A stretch of 64,000 bases of DNA from an uncultured Tateyamaria sp. (GTDB taxonomy: Bacteria; Pseudomonadota; Alphaproteobacteria; Rhodobacterales; Rhodobacteraceae), in assembly GCF_947487805.1 (NCBI RefSeq), contig NZ_CANKXW010000001.1, positions 62,001 through 126,000 on the forward strand, written 5' to 3'. Positions within the stretch are counted from its first letter, which is position 1. Every line of letters begins with the position of its first letter. Made by a program: the position numbers and the translations under genes. Positions 1 to 8,657 of this stretch are shown here, in pieces. The notes beneath the pieces are model-generated. The model searched no databases. It had not been told where the DNA came from and was given only the letters and a program-made list of their open reading frames with translations.

Positions 1-588
1 CGCCCGTTCTGGGGCCGTGGGGTGGCGCGGGTGATGCTGATTTCCCCGTTCTTCATCATGCCGACCGTATCGGCGCTGGTCTGGAAGAACATGCTGATGG
101 ATCCCAACAACGGTCTGTTTGCCGCTGCCGCCAATGCGCTGGGCATGACACCGATCGAATGGCTTCAGGACTTTCCGCTTTTGTCGATCATCATCATGGT
201 CAGCTGGCAGTGGACGCCCTTTGCCATCCTGATTTTCATGACGTCGCTGCAAAGCCAGGACCAAGAGCAGAAAGAGGCCGCCACGCTGGACGGTGCCGGG
301 TTCTGGTCGCAGTTCTATCACCTGACCCTGCCGCATCTGGCGCGCCCGATTTCCATCGTGATCCTGATCCAGATGATCTTTCACCTCGCGATCTTTGCCG
401 AAATCTTTGTGACCACCAGCGGTGGCCCCGGCGTGCAATCGACGAACCTCACCTACCTGATCTACATCCAGTCGCAGCAGGCGTTCGATGTGGGCGTGGC
501 CTCGGCCGGTGGTGTGTTTGCAATCATCCTCGCCAATATCGTTGCGATCTTCCTGATCCGCGCGATTGGCAAAACGTTGACGGTGTAA
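1..588 (+). CDS. smoF: Polyol/sugar ABC transporter permease (SmoF/MtlF-like), 5' end outside window
   Basis: Inner-membrane permease of a carbohydrate ABC importer (MalF-type, CUT1). The reading frame is open from base 1, so the N-terminus lies upstream of the window; the first internal Met is at 22. The visible 195 or so residues hold several hydrophobic segments and the EAA loop (EAATLDGAGFWSQF), which docks on the ATPase. It ends 4 bases before the next permease gene. The neighbouring sorbitol- and mannitol-type dehydrogenases and SmoK-like ATPase point to polyol uptake, as in the Rhodobacter smo/mtl operon. The polyol substrate is inferred from context; the permease assignment is firm. 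Confidence 0.88.
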   Translation, partial: RPFWGRGVARVMLISPFFIMPTVSALVWKNMLMDPNNGLFAAAANALGMTPIEWLQDFPLLSIIIMVSWQWTPFAILIFMTSLQSQDQEQKEAATLDGAGFWSQFYHLTLPHLARPISIVILIQMIFHLAIFAEIFVTTSGGPGVQSTNLTYLIYIQSQQAFDVGVASAGGVFAIILANIVAIFLIRAIGKTLTV

Positions 589-592
589 TCCC

Positions 593-1423
593 ATGACAGA
601 CAAGCAACGCGATATCTGGAAAAACCGCATCGCCGTTTTCTTTGCGTGGGTGGCGGCTCTGCTCTTCTTCTTTCCGATCTTCTGGATGGTCCTGACCGGG
701 TTCAAAACCGAAAACCAGGCCATCGCCATTCCCCCGCTGCTGTTCTTTGAACCGACGCTGGAGAATTTCACCGAGATCAACGAGCGCACCAACTACAGCA
801 AGTTCGCGCTGAATTCGATCATCACGTCCTTTGGCGGCACGCTGCTGGCGCTTTTGATCGCGATCCCGTCGGCCTATGCCATGGCGTTCAACCCCGGTCG
901 CTGGACCAAGGACATCCTGATGTGGATGCTGTCCACCAAGATGCTGCCCGCGGTTGGTGTTCTGATGCCGATCTATTTTCTGGCGCAGAATTCGGGCCTT
1001 TATGACACCAAGGCCGTGCTGGTCATCATCTATGCGATGATCAACCTGCCGATCGTGATGCTGATCCTGTTCAACTATTTCCGCGAGATCCCCAAGGAGA
1101 TCCTTGAGGCATCGCGCATGGACGGCACGTCGACTTTCAATGAGATCCGCCAGGTGGTGATGCCGCTGGCGTGGGGTGGGATTGCGTCCACCGCGCTGCT
1201 GTCGATCATCCTGTGCTGGAACGAGGCATTCTGGTCCATCGTTCTGACCACCACGGATGCCAGCACGCTGACTGCCTTCGTCGCGTCATTCCAGGCACCC
1301 GAGGGCCTGTTCTGGGCCAAGGTGTCGGCGGTGTCGACGCTGGCTTGCGCACCCATCGTGGTCTTTGGCTGGCTGGCGCAGAAACAGCTGGTGCAGGGCA
1401 TGACCTTCGGAGCGGTGAAGTAA
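593..1423 (+). CDS. smoG: Polyol/sugar ABC transporter permease (SmoG/MtlG-like)
   Basis: Second membrane subunit of the CUT1 importer, 276 residues, the usual length for MalG-type permeases. It has about six hydrophobic segments, starting with FFAWVAALLFFFPIFWMVL near residue 15, and an EAA loop (EASRMDGTSTFNEIRQVVMP) near residue 168. Its stop codon overlaps the ATG of the following SDR gene by one base, so translation is probably coupled. Function with the upstream permease and the ATPase at 4492 is inferred from the operon; polyol specificity rests on the two dehydrogenases encoded between them. Confidence 0.9.
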   Translation: MTDKQRDIWKNRIAVFFAWVAALLFFFPIFWMVLTGFKTENQAIAIPPLLFFEPTLENFTEINERTNYSKFALNSIITSFGGTLLALLIAIPSAYAMAFNPGRWTKDILMWMLSTKMLPAVGVLMPIYFLAQNSGLYDTKAVLVIIYAMINLPIVMLILFNYFREIPKEILEASRMDGTSTFNEIRQVVMPLAWGGIASTALLSIILCWNEAFWSIVLTTTDASTLTAFVASFQAPEGLFWAKVSAVSTLACAPIVVFGWLAQKQLVQGMTFGAVK

Positions 1424-2187
1424 TGACCCTCGATGCGGCACCCACAGACCTGACAGGCAAGGTAGCCCTTGTCACCGGCGCTGTCGGTGGCATCGGGGCC
1501 AGTGCGGTCGCGCATTTTGCCGCCCTTGGTGCGCAGGTGTACGCGACCGACATTGCCGATACGTTCGACGGCGACGCGACCTATCGCAGGTTCGACCTGC
1601 TGGACGATGCCGATCTGGGCGCGTGCTGTGACTGGGTGGCAGAGATCAAGCCCGACATCCTGTTCAACAACGCCGCGATTTTCGCCATGGGCAGTGTGAT
1701 CGATTCCGGTGATCTGGACCAATACGACCGTTTGTTCGGCGTCAATGTCCGGGCCTTTTATGCGGTGATGCAGGCCACCGCGAAATCCATGGTTGCCGAA
1801 GGCAAACCGGGATCGATCATCAATCTTGCCTCGCAGGCCGGGCACCGTGGCGAGGCCCTTGTGGCCCACTACTGTGCCACCAAGGCGGCGGTGATCAGCT
1901 ATACCCAATCTGCGGCGCTTGCGCTTGCGCCACACAAGGTGCGCGTGAACGCGATCAGCCCCGGTGTGATCGACACGCCGATGTGGGGCGAGGTCGACGC
2001 GCTCTTTGCCAAGTTCGAGAACAAGGCACCGGGCCAGAAAAAGCGCGAAGTCGGCGAGGCCGTGCCCCTTGGATACATGGGTGCGCCTGCGGATGTCGCG
2101 CGCGCGGCCGTCTTTCTTGCCTCTGACCAATCTGCCTATATGACCGCCCAGACCATCGGCGTCGATGGCGGCAATGTGTTGAGGTAG
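1423..2187 (+). CDS. smoS: SDR-family polyol (sorbitol-type) dehydrogenase
   Basis: Short-chain dehydrogenase of 254 residues, NAD-dependent, cytoplasmic. The TGxxxGIG cofactor motif is at residues 18-25 and the catalytic triad reads Ser137, Tyr150, Lys154. The segment around residues 133-160 (LASQAGHRGEALV then YCATKAAVIS) closely resembles Rhodobacter sphaeroides sorbitol dehydrogenase SmoS as I recall it, which oxidises D-glucitol to fructose. I chose ATG 1423 because it overlaps the permease stop and gives a normal SDR N-terminus; the frame is open further upstream, but that part lies inside the permease gene. Exact substrate is not proven. Confidence 0.85.
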   Translation: MTLDAAPTDLTGKVALVTGAVGGIGASAVAHFAALGAQVYATDIADTFDGDATYRRFDLLDDADLGACCDWVAEIKPDILFNNAAIFAMGSVIDSGDLDQYDRLFGVNVRAFYAVMQATAKSMVAEGKPGSIINLASQAGHRGEALVAHYCATKAAVISYTQSAALALAPHKVRVNAISPGVIDTPMWGEVDALFAKFENKAPGQKKREVGEAVPLGYMGAPADVARAAVFLASDQSAYMTAQTIGVDGGNVLR

Positions 2188-2192
2188 ATGAT

Positions 2193-3086
2193 ATGTCGAT
2201 CATGGAACCGGAAATCGAAATGGTTGACCGCAGCACGCGGTCCATCCGGTATCTGGAACATGGCTGGCCGTCGGAACTGTGCCGTTGGCACGCGCATCAG
2301 GAATGCGAATTGCACCTGATTGTCGCGTCACGGGGCAAGGCGTTCGTCGGCGACTATATCGGTGATTTCAAGGCGGGCGATCTGTTCATGACGGGCCCCA
2401 ACCTGCCGCACAACTGGGTGACCGACCAGGTCTGGTCCGAGCCGCTGGAAACCCGCGACATGCTGGTGCAGTTCAGCCATGAAAGCGTGGAAAAGCTGGC
2501 CGAGGGCTTTCCCGAGTTCTCTCAGGTTTTGAACATCCTGAAAATGAGCCAATCCGGCATCCAGTTCGAAGGGTTCAACCCGACCTTCGCACGCGGTCAC
2601 ATGGAATCGATCCGGGACAGCAAGGGCGCGGAACGCATTCTGGCCTTTGTCCGGTTCCTCGTGCGTCTGAACGAACACGCGGAAAAGAAAATCCTGTCCG
2701 CGACCAAGCTGATCCAGCCGCAGGGCGGCAGCAAACATGCCCGTATCGGTCAGGTCGTCGATCACATCATCAAGAATTTCAAGGAAGAGATCTCGGTCAC
2801 GCAGGCCGCCGATCTGGCGGGCATGACCCAGGCGACGTTCAGCCGGAATTTCCAGACGGTCACCGGCCACGGCTTTGTCGAGTTCGTCAACAGCGTGCGC
2901 ATCGGGCAGGCCTGCGGGATGCTCTATGCCTCGGACGATCAGGTGACGTCGATCTGCCACAAGGCGGGATTCAAGAACCTTGCCAATTTCAACCGCCATT
3001 TCCTGAAGCTCAAAGGCATGACCCCTTCGGAATACCGTGAAACTGCGCGCAAGGATCTTGCGCCACCGCTGGAAACGACATCATGA
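2193..3086 (+). CDS. AraC-family transcriptional regulator embedded in the polyol operon
   Basis: 297-residue regulator with an N-terminal cupin-like sensing domain (His-rich start, RWHAHQECELHL near residue 30) and a C-terminal double helix-turn-helix of the AraC type (ISVTQAADLAGMTQATFSRNF, then VTSICHKAGFKNLANFNRHF ending before GMTPSEYR). It starts 5 bases after the SDR gene and its TGA overlaps the ATG of the mannitol dehydrogenase gene (ATGA at 3083). Its place inside the operon suggests it senses the transported polyol or its product and controls this operon; no operator could be assigned because the operon start is outside the window. Confidence 0.85.
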   Translation: MSIMEPEIEMVDRSTRSIRYLEHGWPSELCRWHAHQECELHLIVASRGKAFVGDYIGDFKAGDLFMTGPNLPHNWVTDQVWSEPLETRDMLVQFSHESVEKLAEGFPEFSQVLNILKMSQSGIQFEGFNPTFARGHMESIRDSKGAERILAFVRFLVRLNEHAEKKILSATKLIQPQGGSKHARIGQVVDHIIKNFKEEISVTQAADLAGMTQATFSRNFQTVTGHGFVEFVNSVRIGQACGMLYASDDQVTSICHKAGFKNLANFNRHFLKLKGMTPSEYRETARKDLAPPLETTS

Positions 3087-4504
3087 ACAGCGCCGCGCCG
3101 AAACACATCTATGCCACCGGGTATGACCGGTCAGACTGCGCGATTGGCGTTGTGCACCTGGGTTTTGGCGCGTTTCACCGCGCGCATCAGGCCGTGTACC
3201 TTGATGATTACATCGAACAGTCGGGCGACATGCGCTGGGGTATTGCCGCGGTCAACCTGCGCCCTTCCGAGGCGCAAGCCTTCGAGATCGCCGCGTCGGA
3301 CATTGCGCGCCACGACGGGTATTTCCTGAAATCCGTGTCGCCCGATGGGGATGTCACGCTGCGCCGGGTGCGCAGTCACGTGGCCTTTTCTGATTGGAGC
3401 ACGGATATGGACGCCGCCGAGGCGCTGGTCGCTTTGCAGTCCGTGCATCTGGTCACGATTACGGTCACCGAAAGCGGGTATTACACCGATCCCAACGGTG
3501 ATCTGAATACGCAGGATTCGACCATCGCCACCGAGGTTGCCGGAGGCAAGGGCCAGAGCGTCTATGCCTATTTGCGCGCGGCCCTGACAAAACGCGTGGC
3601 CGACGGTGGCGCGCCGCTGACGCTCGCGTGCTGCGACAACATCCGCCAGAACGGCAAGATGCTGCGCCGCAACCTGTTGGCCTATCTGGCCGCCTGCGGT
3701 GACACTGGTCTTGTTGCCTGGGTCGAGGCGAACGCCGCCTTCCCCTGTTCCATGGTGGATCGCATTACCCCGCGCAGTTCCGCCGATCTGGGCGAGGAGT
3801 TGTCATCCATCGTGGGCGCCACCGTGGCCGCGCCGATCATGGCAGAAGATTTCAAGCAATGGGTGCTGGAGGACGTCGCAGCCGCAGAGATGCCGGACAT
3901 CGCCCAAGCGGGTGTCACGGTGACGGATGACGTCGACCCCTACGAGGAGACCAAGATCCGCGTGCTCAATGGTGGGCACACGGCGTTGGCCTATCTTGCG
4001 GCGCTGGAGCGGGTGGAAACCTTTGATGCCGCGATGCGGGTGCCGCACCTGAACGCGCATTTCCACGATTTTGAGACCAAAGAGGTTCTGCCTGCGATCA
4101 CGGTCGATCTGCCGTTTTCCAAGTCGGACTATGTCGTGCAAATCGCTCGTCGTTTCGGGAACCGCGCGATTGGCGACACGGTTGCCCGGATCTGTGCGGA
4201 CGGGATGGCCAAGTTCCCGATCTTTATCCGCCCGACGCTGGCTGGCTGCCTTGCCCAGGGGATCATGCCGCATTTTGCAATCCGCAGCATTGCGGGCTGG
4301 CATGTGTTTGCCACCCATGTGGCCGCAGGCAAGATGCCCTTTGACTACATCGAACCCAGCTGGGACGACCTGCGCGCCATGTTGGGCACCGAAGACTTTA
4401 TCACAAGCCGCCGCCTTTGGGGCGACTTGCCCGCAACCTACCCCGAATTTGCCGCGACCCTGCGGCGTGAGCTGACAGAATTGGAGGCGAAATGGCCGGT
4501 CTAA
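3083..4504 (+). CDS. mtlK: Mannitol 2-dehydrogenase-family polyol dehydrogenase
   Basis: 473-residue member of the polyol-specific long-chain dehydrogenase family (mannitol 2-dehydrogenase, fructuronate reductase). The N-terminal Rossmann part shows GFGAFHRAHQAVYLDD; the family catalytic signature K-x5-N-x2-H is visible as KIRVLNGGH near residue 292. These zinc-independent enzymes oxidise mannitol or arabitol to fructose or xylulose with NAD. It overlaps the AraC gene by 4 bases and the ATPase gene by 13 bases, so it belongs to the same transcript. Mannitol is the best substrate guess from the Rhodobacter MtlK precedent; arabitol is possible. Confidence 0.88.
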   Translation: MNSAAPKHIYATGYDRSDCAIGVVHLGFGAFHRAHQAVYLDDYIEQSGDMRWGIAAVNLRPSEAQAFEIAASDIARHDGYFLKSVSPDGDVTLRRVRSHVAFSDWSTDMDAAEALVALQSVHLVTITVTESGYYTDPNGDLNTQDSTIATEVAGGKGQSVYAYLRAALTKRVADGGAPLTLACCDNIRQNGKMLRRNLLAYLAACGDTGLVAWVEANAAFPCSMVDRITPRSSADLGEELSSIVGATVAAPIMAEDFKQWVLEDVAAAEMPDIAQAGVTVTDDVDPYEETKIRVLNGGHTALAYLAALERVETFDAAMRVPHLNAHFHDFETKEVLPAITVDLPFSKSDYVVQIARRFGNRAIGDTVARICADGMAKFPIFIRPTLAGCLAQGIMPHFAIRSIAGWHVFATHVAAGKMPFDYIEPSWDDLRAMLGTEDFITSRRLWGDLPATYPEFAATLRRELTELEAKWPV

Positions 4505-5526
4505 CTCTGCGCGATGTGCGCAAAAGCTATGGTGCAACCCAAGTCATGCACGGTGTGGACCTCGATATCGAGGACGGCGAATTTGTCGTCTTCGTTGGTC
4601 CGTCCGGCTGCGGCAAGTCCACGTTGCTGCGGATGATTGCCGGGCTCGAGGATATCTCGGGTGGCAGCGTCGCCATCGGGGATCGCGAGGTCAACGAGGT
4701 TGCGGCGTCCAAGCGCGGTGTGGCAATGGTGTTCCAGACGTACGCCCTGTATCCGCACATGACAGTGTACAAGAACATGGCATTCGGGCTGCGGCAGGCG
4801 AAAACCGCGGAGGCGGAGATCGACCGGCGCGTCAAGGATGCGGCCGACATTCTGCAAATCACCGACTATCTGGATCGCAGCCCGCGCAACCTGTCGGGTG
4901 GTCAGCGTCAGCGTGTGGCCATTGGCCGTGCCATCGTCCGCGACCCACAGGTGTTCCTGTTTGACGAACCACTGTCGAACCTTGACGCGGCATTGCGTGT
5001 GCAGACTCGTCTGGAGATTGCACGCCTGCATGAACGGCTGAAGACCACGATGATCTACGTCACGCACGATCAGGTCGAAGCGATGACGCTTGCCGACAAG
5101 ATCGTGGTGCTGCGCGACGGGCGCATCGAACAGGTGGGATCCCCCATCGAGCTTTATGAACGCCCGGCCAATGCCTTTGTCGCGCAGTTCATCGGCAGCC
5201 CCAAGATGAACTTCTTTTCCAAGGCGGACCTGTCCGGGGATCTGGCCCCGCTCTTGGGTCGCGCGATGGCCGACAGCGAACAGGTTGGTATGCGTCCCGA
5301 ACACATGATGGTCACCGACGCGGCCAATGCCGCTGTGCAGGGGCGTCTGGAGCTGGTCGAGAACCTGGGCGAATATGCACTGGTCCATCTGGTGACGCCC
5401 AACGGGACCGAGTTTATCGCCAAGACCGAAAAGCCGCCGGTCGAGGACAAGGGCAGCCTGCTGGGCTTTACCATCAAGCCGGACCTGATCCACGCTTTTG
5501 ACAAAACCTCTGGCCTGCGTCTCTGA
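4492..5526 (+). CDS. smoK: Polyol ABC transporter ATP-binding protein (SmoK/UgpC/MalK type)
   Basis: 344-residue ATPase for the CUT1 importer. Walker A is GPSGCGKST near residue 37, the ABC signature is LSGGQRQRVA near residue 134, and Walker B is VFLFDEPLSNLDA near residue 155. The C-terminal third after about residue 240 is the TOBE/MOP-type regulatory extension usual for MalK-like proteins. It is the last gene of the operon, separated from the two permease genes by two dehydrogenases and a regulator, and is followed by a strong terminator at 5555-5585. Confidence 0.93.
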   Translation: MAGLTLRDVRKSYGATQVMHGVDLDIEDGEFVVFVGPSGCGKSTLLRMIAGLEDISGGSVAIGDREVNEVAASKRGVAMVFQTYALYPHMTVYKNMAFGLRQAKTAEAEIDRRVKDAADILQITDYLDRSPRNLSGGQRQRVAIGRAIVRDPQVFLFDEPLSNLDAALRVQTRLEIARLHERLKTTMIYVTHDQVEAMTLADKIVVLRDGRIEQVGSPIELYERPANAFVAQFIGSPKMNFFSKADLSGDLAPLLGRAMADSEQVGMRPEHMMVTDAANAAVQGRLELVENLGEYALVHLVTPNGTEFIAKTEKPPVEDKGSLLGFTIKPDLIHAFDKTSGLRL

Positions 5527-5554
5527 CAGGCTGTTCTTTGGCGAACGACATCGA

Positions 5555-5585
5555 GAGTGGTGCGCAGGGTGCGCGCCACTCTTTT
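5555..5585 (+). terminator. Rho-independent terminator after the polyol operon
   Basis: An 11-bp GC-rich stem (GAGTGGTGCGC pairing with GCGCGCCACTC, one G-T pair) with a 5-base loop is followed directly by TTTT. It lies 28 bases after the ATPase stop codon. Confidence 0.85.
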
Positions 5586-5658
5586 ACGTTGTGCAGTTGC
5601 GGTGCAGGTGGAAAGACGGGCATCAAGGTTCGAACCCGCGCCGCTGGAGAGACGAGAG

Positions 5659-6609
5659 ATGGAGACTGCCCCGCTTTGGCTTGAGATCGCCGAGGCACCG
5701 GACACTGGCGCCGGGTACTGGGTCCGCACGGATGATGGTCTGCGGTTGCGCATCGGGGTCTGGGTACCCCCTGCACGGGCCAAGGGCACAATCCTGGTGT
5801 TTCCGGGCCGCACCGAATACATCGAAAAATATGGACGGACAGTGACCCGCCTTCGGGATGCAGGTTTTGCTTCGCTGGTGGTCGACTGGCGCGGGCAGGG
5901 CGCGTCCGACCGGATGACAGGAGAGCGCCAAGTCGGCCATGTTGGTCACTTCTCCGATTACCAGCGGGACGTTGCCGCGGTGGTAGAGGCCGCCACGGCG
6001 CTGGATCTGCCAAAGCCATGGTACCTTATGGGCCATTCATTGGGGGCCTGCATCGCGCTGCGTGCGCTGTCCGAGGGTTTGCGCGTATCGGCCTGCGCGT
6101 TTACCGCACCGATGTGGGGCATAAACCTGCCGCCCCAGAAACGCGCGGTGGCATGGCCCACGGCGTGGCTCGCCAGCGCCATCGGCAAGGGCGATGCCTT
6201 TGCCCCCGGCACGGGTGGTCAATGCTATGTTCTGGCCAATGCGTTCGACGGCAACCGGCTGACACGCGATCCGGAGATGTATGCGTATTTCATCCGACAG
6301 GCAGAGGCGCTTGGCGATCTGCAAATCGGCGGGCCCAGCCTTGGCTGGCTGTTGCAGGCATTGGGGGAAACACGGCGGCTCACGGCCTTGCCTTGCCCGG
6401 ACATTCCCTGTGTCACCTATTGCGGGACGGCTGACGTGGTGGTCGACATCCCGACGATCCAGCAGCGGATGGCGCACTGGTCCGATGGGACACTGCATAT
6501 GATCGAGGGTGCGCGGCACGACATGCTGTGTGAAACGACGCCCGTGCGCGATCAGGTCATTTCCGGGATCTGCAACCATTTCGGCGGCGGATCGAGTCCG
6601 CAGCACTGA
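5659..6609 (+). CDS. Alpha/beta hydrolase, lysophospholipase (PldB/monoacylglycerol lipase)-like
   Basis: 316-residue serine hydrolase of the Hydrolase_4 (S33-like) family. The nucleophile elbow is GHSLGA with Ser127; an oxyanion-type region FPGRTEYIEKYG is near residue 48; the late Asp (GTADVVVD) and His (GARHDML) complete a plausible triad. I chose ATG 5659 because GAGACGAGAG precedes it and upstream codons do not look like a leader; the frame is open back to 5557. The gene stands alone between a terminator and a convergent regulator gene. Lipid monoesters are the usual substrate in this family; that is inference here. Confidence 0.85.
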   Translation: METAPLWLEIAEAPDTGAGYWVRTDDGLRLRIGVWVPPARAKGTILVFPGRTEYIEKYGRTVTRLRDAGFASLVVDWRGQGASDRMTGERQVGHVGHFSDYQRDVAAVVEAATALDLPKPWYLMGHSLGACIALRALSEGLRVSACAFTAPMWGINLPPQKRAVAWPTAWLASAIGKGDAFAPGTGGQCYVLANAFDGNRLTRDPEMYAYFIRQAEALGDLQIGGPSLGWLLQALGETRRLTALPCPDIPCVTYCGTADVVVDIPTIQQRMAHWSDGTLHMIEGARHDMLCETTPVRDQVISGICNHFGGGSSPQH

Positions 6610-6622
6610 CGGCACCCGCCCG

Positions 6623-8467
6623 CTAAGAGAATTCCGACGTGTCGATCCCTAGCGCCTTGGCCTTGGAATAGGCCGTCGTCGGTGCAATCCCCAAAATGGC
6701 GGCGGCACCTGTCTTGCCGGAAATCTTGCCCTTGGACCGACGCAGCGCATTCTCGAAATTCCGTGCTTCGAGCTTGCGCAGTTCCTTTTGGGTCAGGACC
6801 TGATCCGAAACCGCAGAGGCATCCGCCTGACCGAACTGAAGGTCGAATTGCAGCCGCCCGCCCTGTGCGAGAATGGCCGTGCGTTCGATCACGTTTTCCA
6901 GTTCACGCACATTGCCGGGCCAGTCATATTGCTGGAGCGTCGAGATATTCGCCTTGGTCAGTGTCGTCTTGGGCAGCCGCAGTCGGCGCGTTGTCCGGTC
7001 GAGGAAATGTCGTGCGAGATAGGGGATGTCTTCGGGGCGGTTCCGGATCGGTTCATTGGTGATCGACAGCAGGTTCAGCGCGAAATACAGGTCCTGCCGA
7101 AAGCGACCCGCGCGCACTTCGGCCAGCAGGTCATAGGCCGTCGTGGCGATCACCTTCGCTGATACGGGTGTGTCCGTGCTGTCACCAAGCCGCCGAAACT
7201 GACCGGTTTGCAACACGTCGTGCAACCGTGCCTGCACGCTTGCGGGCAGCGCCGCGATTTCATCCAGATGCAGCGTCCCGTGATGCGCCATCAGCAACTT
7301 GCCCGTGACGTCGCGGGTGGCTCCGGGGAATGCACCGCGCCGATATCCAAACAGCTCTGTTTCCAGTTCGGTCGCGGTCTTCTGATCGCAGTTGATCCGC
7401 ACCAACGGGCGGCGGTGCCTGCTGCTGGCCTCGTGAATGGCGGAGGCGGTCATGCTTTTGCCCGAACCGGGCGGGCCGGACACCAGAACATGCGCATCGC
7501 TTTGTGCGGCCAGGTCGATCTGGGCATTCAGCGATTTGATCGCGGGCGACACGCCCACCACCCCGGTGTGCGACCGGGCAGAGCGGATTTCGGTCAACAG
7601 GTATTCGTTTTCCTGCTCCAGCTTTACCTTCAGGTCTTCGACCTGCGCCAAGGCCTCGCGCAGCTTGCGTTCATTTTCCTTCCGTTCGGTCACGTCGCGA
7701 AAGATCACCACGGCACCCGCCAGCATGTTGTGGTCATAGATCGGGGTCGAGACATATTCGACGAGAATGGGTTTGCCATCCTTGCGCCAGAACACGTCGT
7801 CTTCGACACGGACGGTCTGGTCCTGGCGGAAGGATTTGTAGATCGGGCATTCATGCGCCGGGAAATGGTCGCCGTTGATGTGCTTGTGGTGGATGATCGA
7901 ATGCAGTTCGCTGCCGATCAGATCGTCAGAGGACCAGCCCAGCATTTCCTGCGCCGCGCGGTTGACGAAAGTGGCCTGCCCCTTGGCGTTGATGCCATAG
8001 ATCCCTTCGCCTGCCGCTTCGAGGATCAGGTGGTTCTGCGCTTCGACTTCGCGGAAAAAACCATAGATGTTCTGCCATTGTGACAGGCCTGCGCTTTGGT
8101 GTGCGTCGCGTTCGGCCTGCTGGTTGCGCCGCTCATGTTCGTCCAGATCCAGAAAGCTGAGCAAGACCAAAGCGGGGCCCTGCTGCACACCATAGGTCTG
8201 CAATCGCAGCGTGCCGCCATCCGCCGCCGCGAGCCGGAGGGTGCGATCCACATAGGATCCGAAATGTGCAACCGCGTCAAAGAACACGGCAGCGACGGAC
8301 ACGTCGTTGCGCATCAGGCCACAGAATGGCGCGCCCAAGGCAGCGTCGCCGAACAGGTGCCGCGCCGTGTGATTTGCGGCGGTCATCCGGTCCGTACGCG
8401 TGTTCACAAGGACACTGGGCAACGGGTGCTGTGCGATCAGACGCATGGATTCGGTTTCGTCGAGCAT
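6623..8467 (-). CDS. PAS-PAS-AAA+ NtrC-type regulator with a GAFPGA loop, likely regulator of the cyanate operon
   Basis: 614 residues. Residues about 1-110 form a degenerate PAS-like domain, 145-265 a clear PAS domain (with HINGDHFPAHECPIY), 262-300 a coiled coil, 305-540 an AAA+ domain and 585-608 a Fis-type helix-turn-helix (GAAAILGIAPTTAYSKAKAL). Walker A is GPPGSGKS at 331-338 and Walker B HLDEI at 400-404. The sigma-54 contact loop, normally GAFTGA, reads GAFPGA at 378-383; the Thr that normally touches sigma-54 is replaced, so the protein may not work with RpoN. It is divergent from the cyanate genes, with tandem palindromes between them. It converges on the hydrolase gene, 13 bases apart. 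Confidence 0.85.
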   Translation of the reverse strand: MLDETESMRLIAQHPLPSVLVNTRTDRMTAANHTARHLFGDAALGAPFCGLMRNDVSVAAVFFDAVAHFGSYVDRTLRLAAADGGTLRLQTYGVQQGPALVLLSFLDLDEHERRNQQAERDAHQSAGLSQWQNIYGFFREVEAQNHLILEAAGEGIYGINAKGQATFVNRAAQEMLGWSSDDLIGSELHSIIHHKHINGDHFPAHECPIYKSFRQDQTVRVEDDVFWRKDGKPILVEYVSTPIYDHNMLAGAVVIFRDVTERKENERKLREALAQVEDLKVKLEQENEYLLTEIRSARSHTGVVGVSPAIKSLNAQIDLAAQSDAHVLVSGPPGSGKSMTASAIHEASSRHRRPLVRINCDQKTATELETELFGYRRGAFPGATRDVTGKLLMAHHGTLHLDEIAALPASVQARLHDVLQTGQFRRLGDSTDTPVSAKVIATTAYDLLAEVRAGRFRQDLYFALNLLSITNEPIRNRPEDIPYLARHFLDRTTRRLRLPKTTLTKANISTLQQYDWPGNVRELENVIERTAILAQGGRLQFDLQFGQADASAVSDQVLTQKELRKLEARNFENALRRSKGKISGKTGAAAILGIAPTTAYSKAKALGIDTSEFS

Positions 8468-8503
8468 GGCGCCGATCTTTTCTGCCCGATTGCCCCGTTG
8501 GAA

Positions 8504-8536
8504 TTACGAAAACCCGTAATTTACGAAAATTCGTGA
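8504..8536. promoter_or_regulatory. Tandem palindromic operator candidate between the regulator and the cyn operon
   Basis: Two adjacent dyads of the same form are seen: TTACG-N6-CGTAA at 8504-8519 and TTACG-N6-CGTGA at 8521-8536, centres 17 bases apart. They lie 36 bases above the start of the minus-strand regulator and about 120 bases above the plus-strand operon. Binding by the Fis-type domain of the adjacent regulator is inferred. Confidence 0.6.
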
Positions 8537-8657
8537 GATATGCCTAAAAATAAGTCAACAAATTCAGGGATATGACCGTTTTGAGGCGCTGTGCGCAGTG
8601 CCTTCTCCGCTGCTGGTTCGGGTGACACGCTGTAGCCAACGCTGACAGGAGACGGAT

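Noticed and set aside
8581-8657. Possible -24/-12 sigma-54 promoter above cynA
   Set aside because: GG and GC pairs occur at spacings of 12-13 bases but not the required 10, and flanking bases do not match TGGCAC/TTGC.
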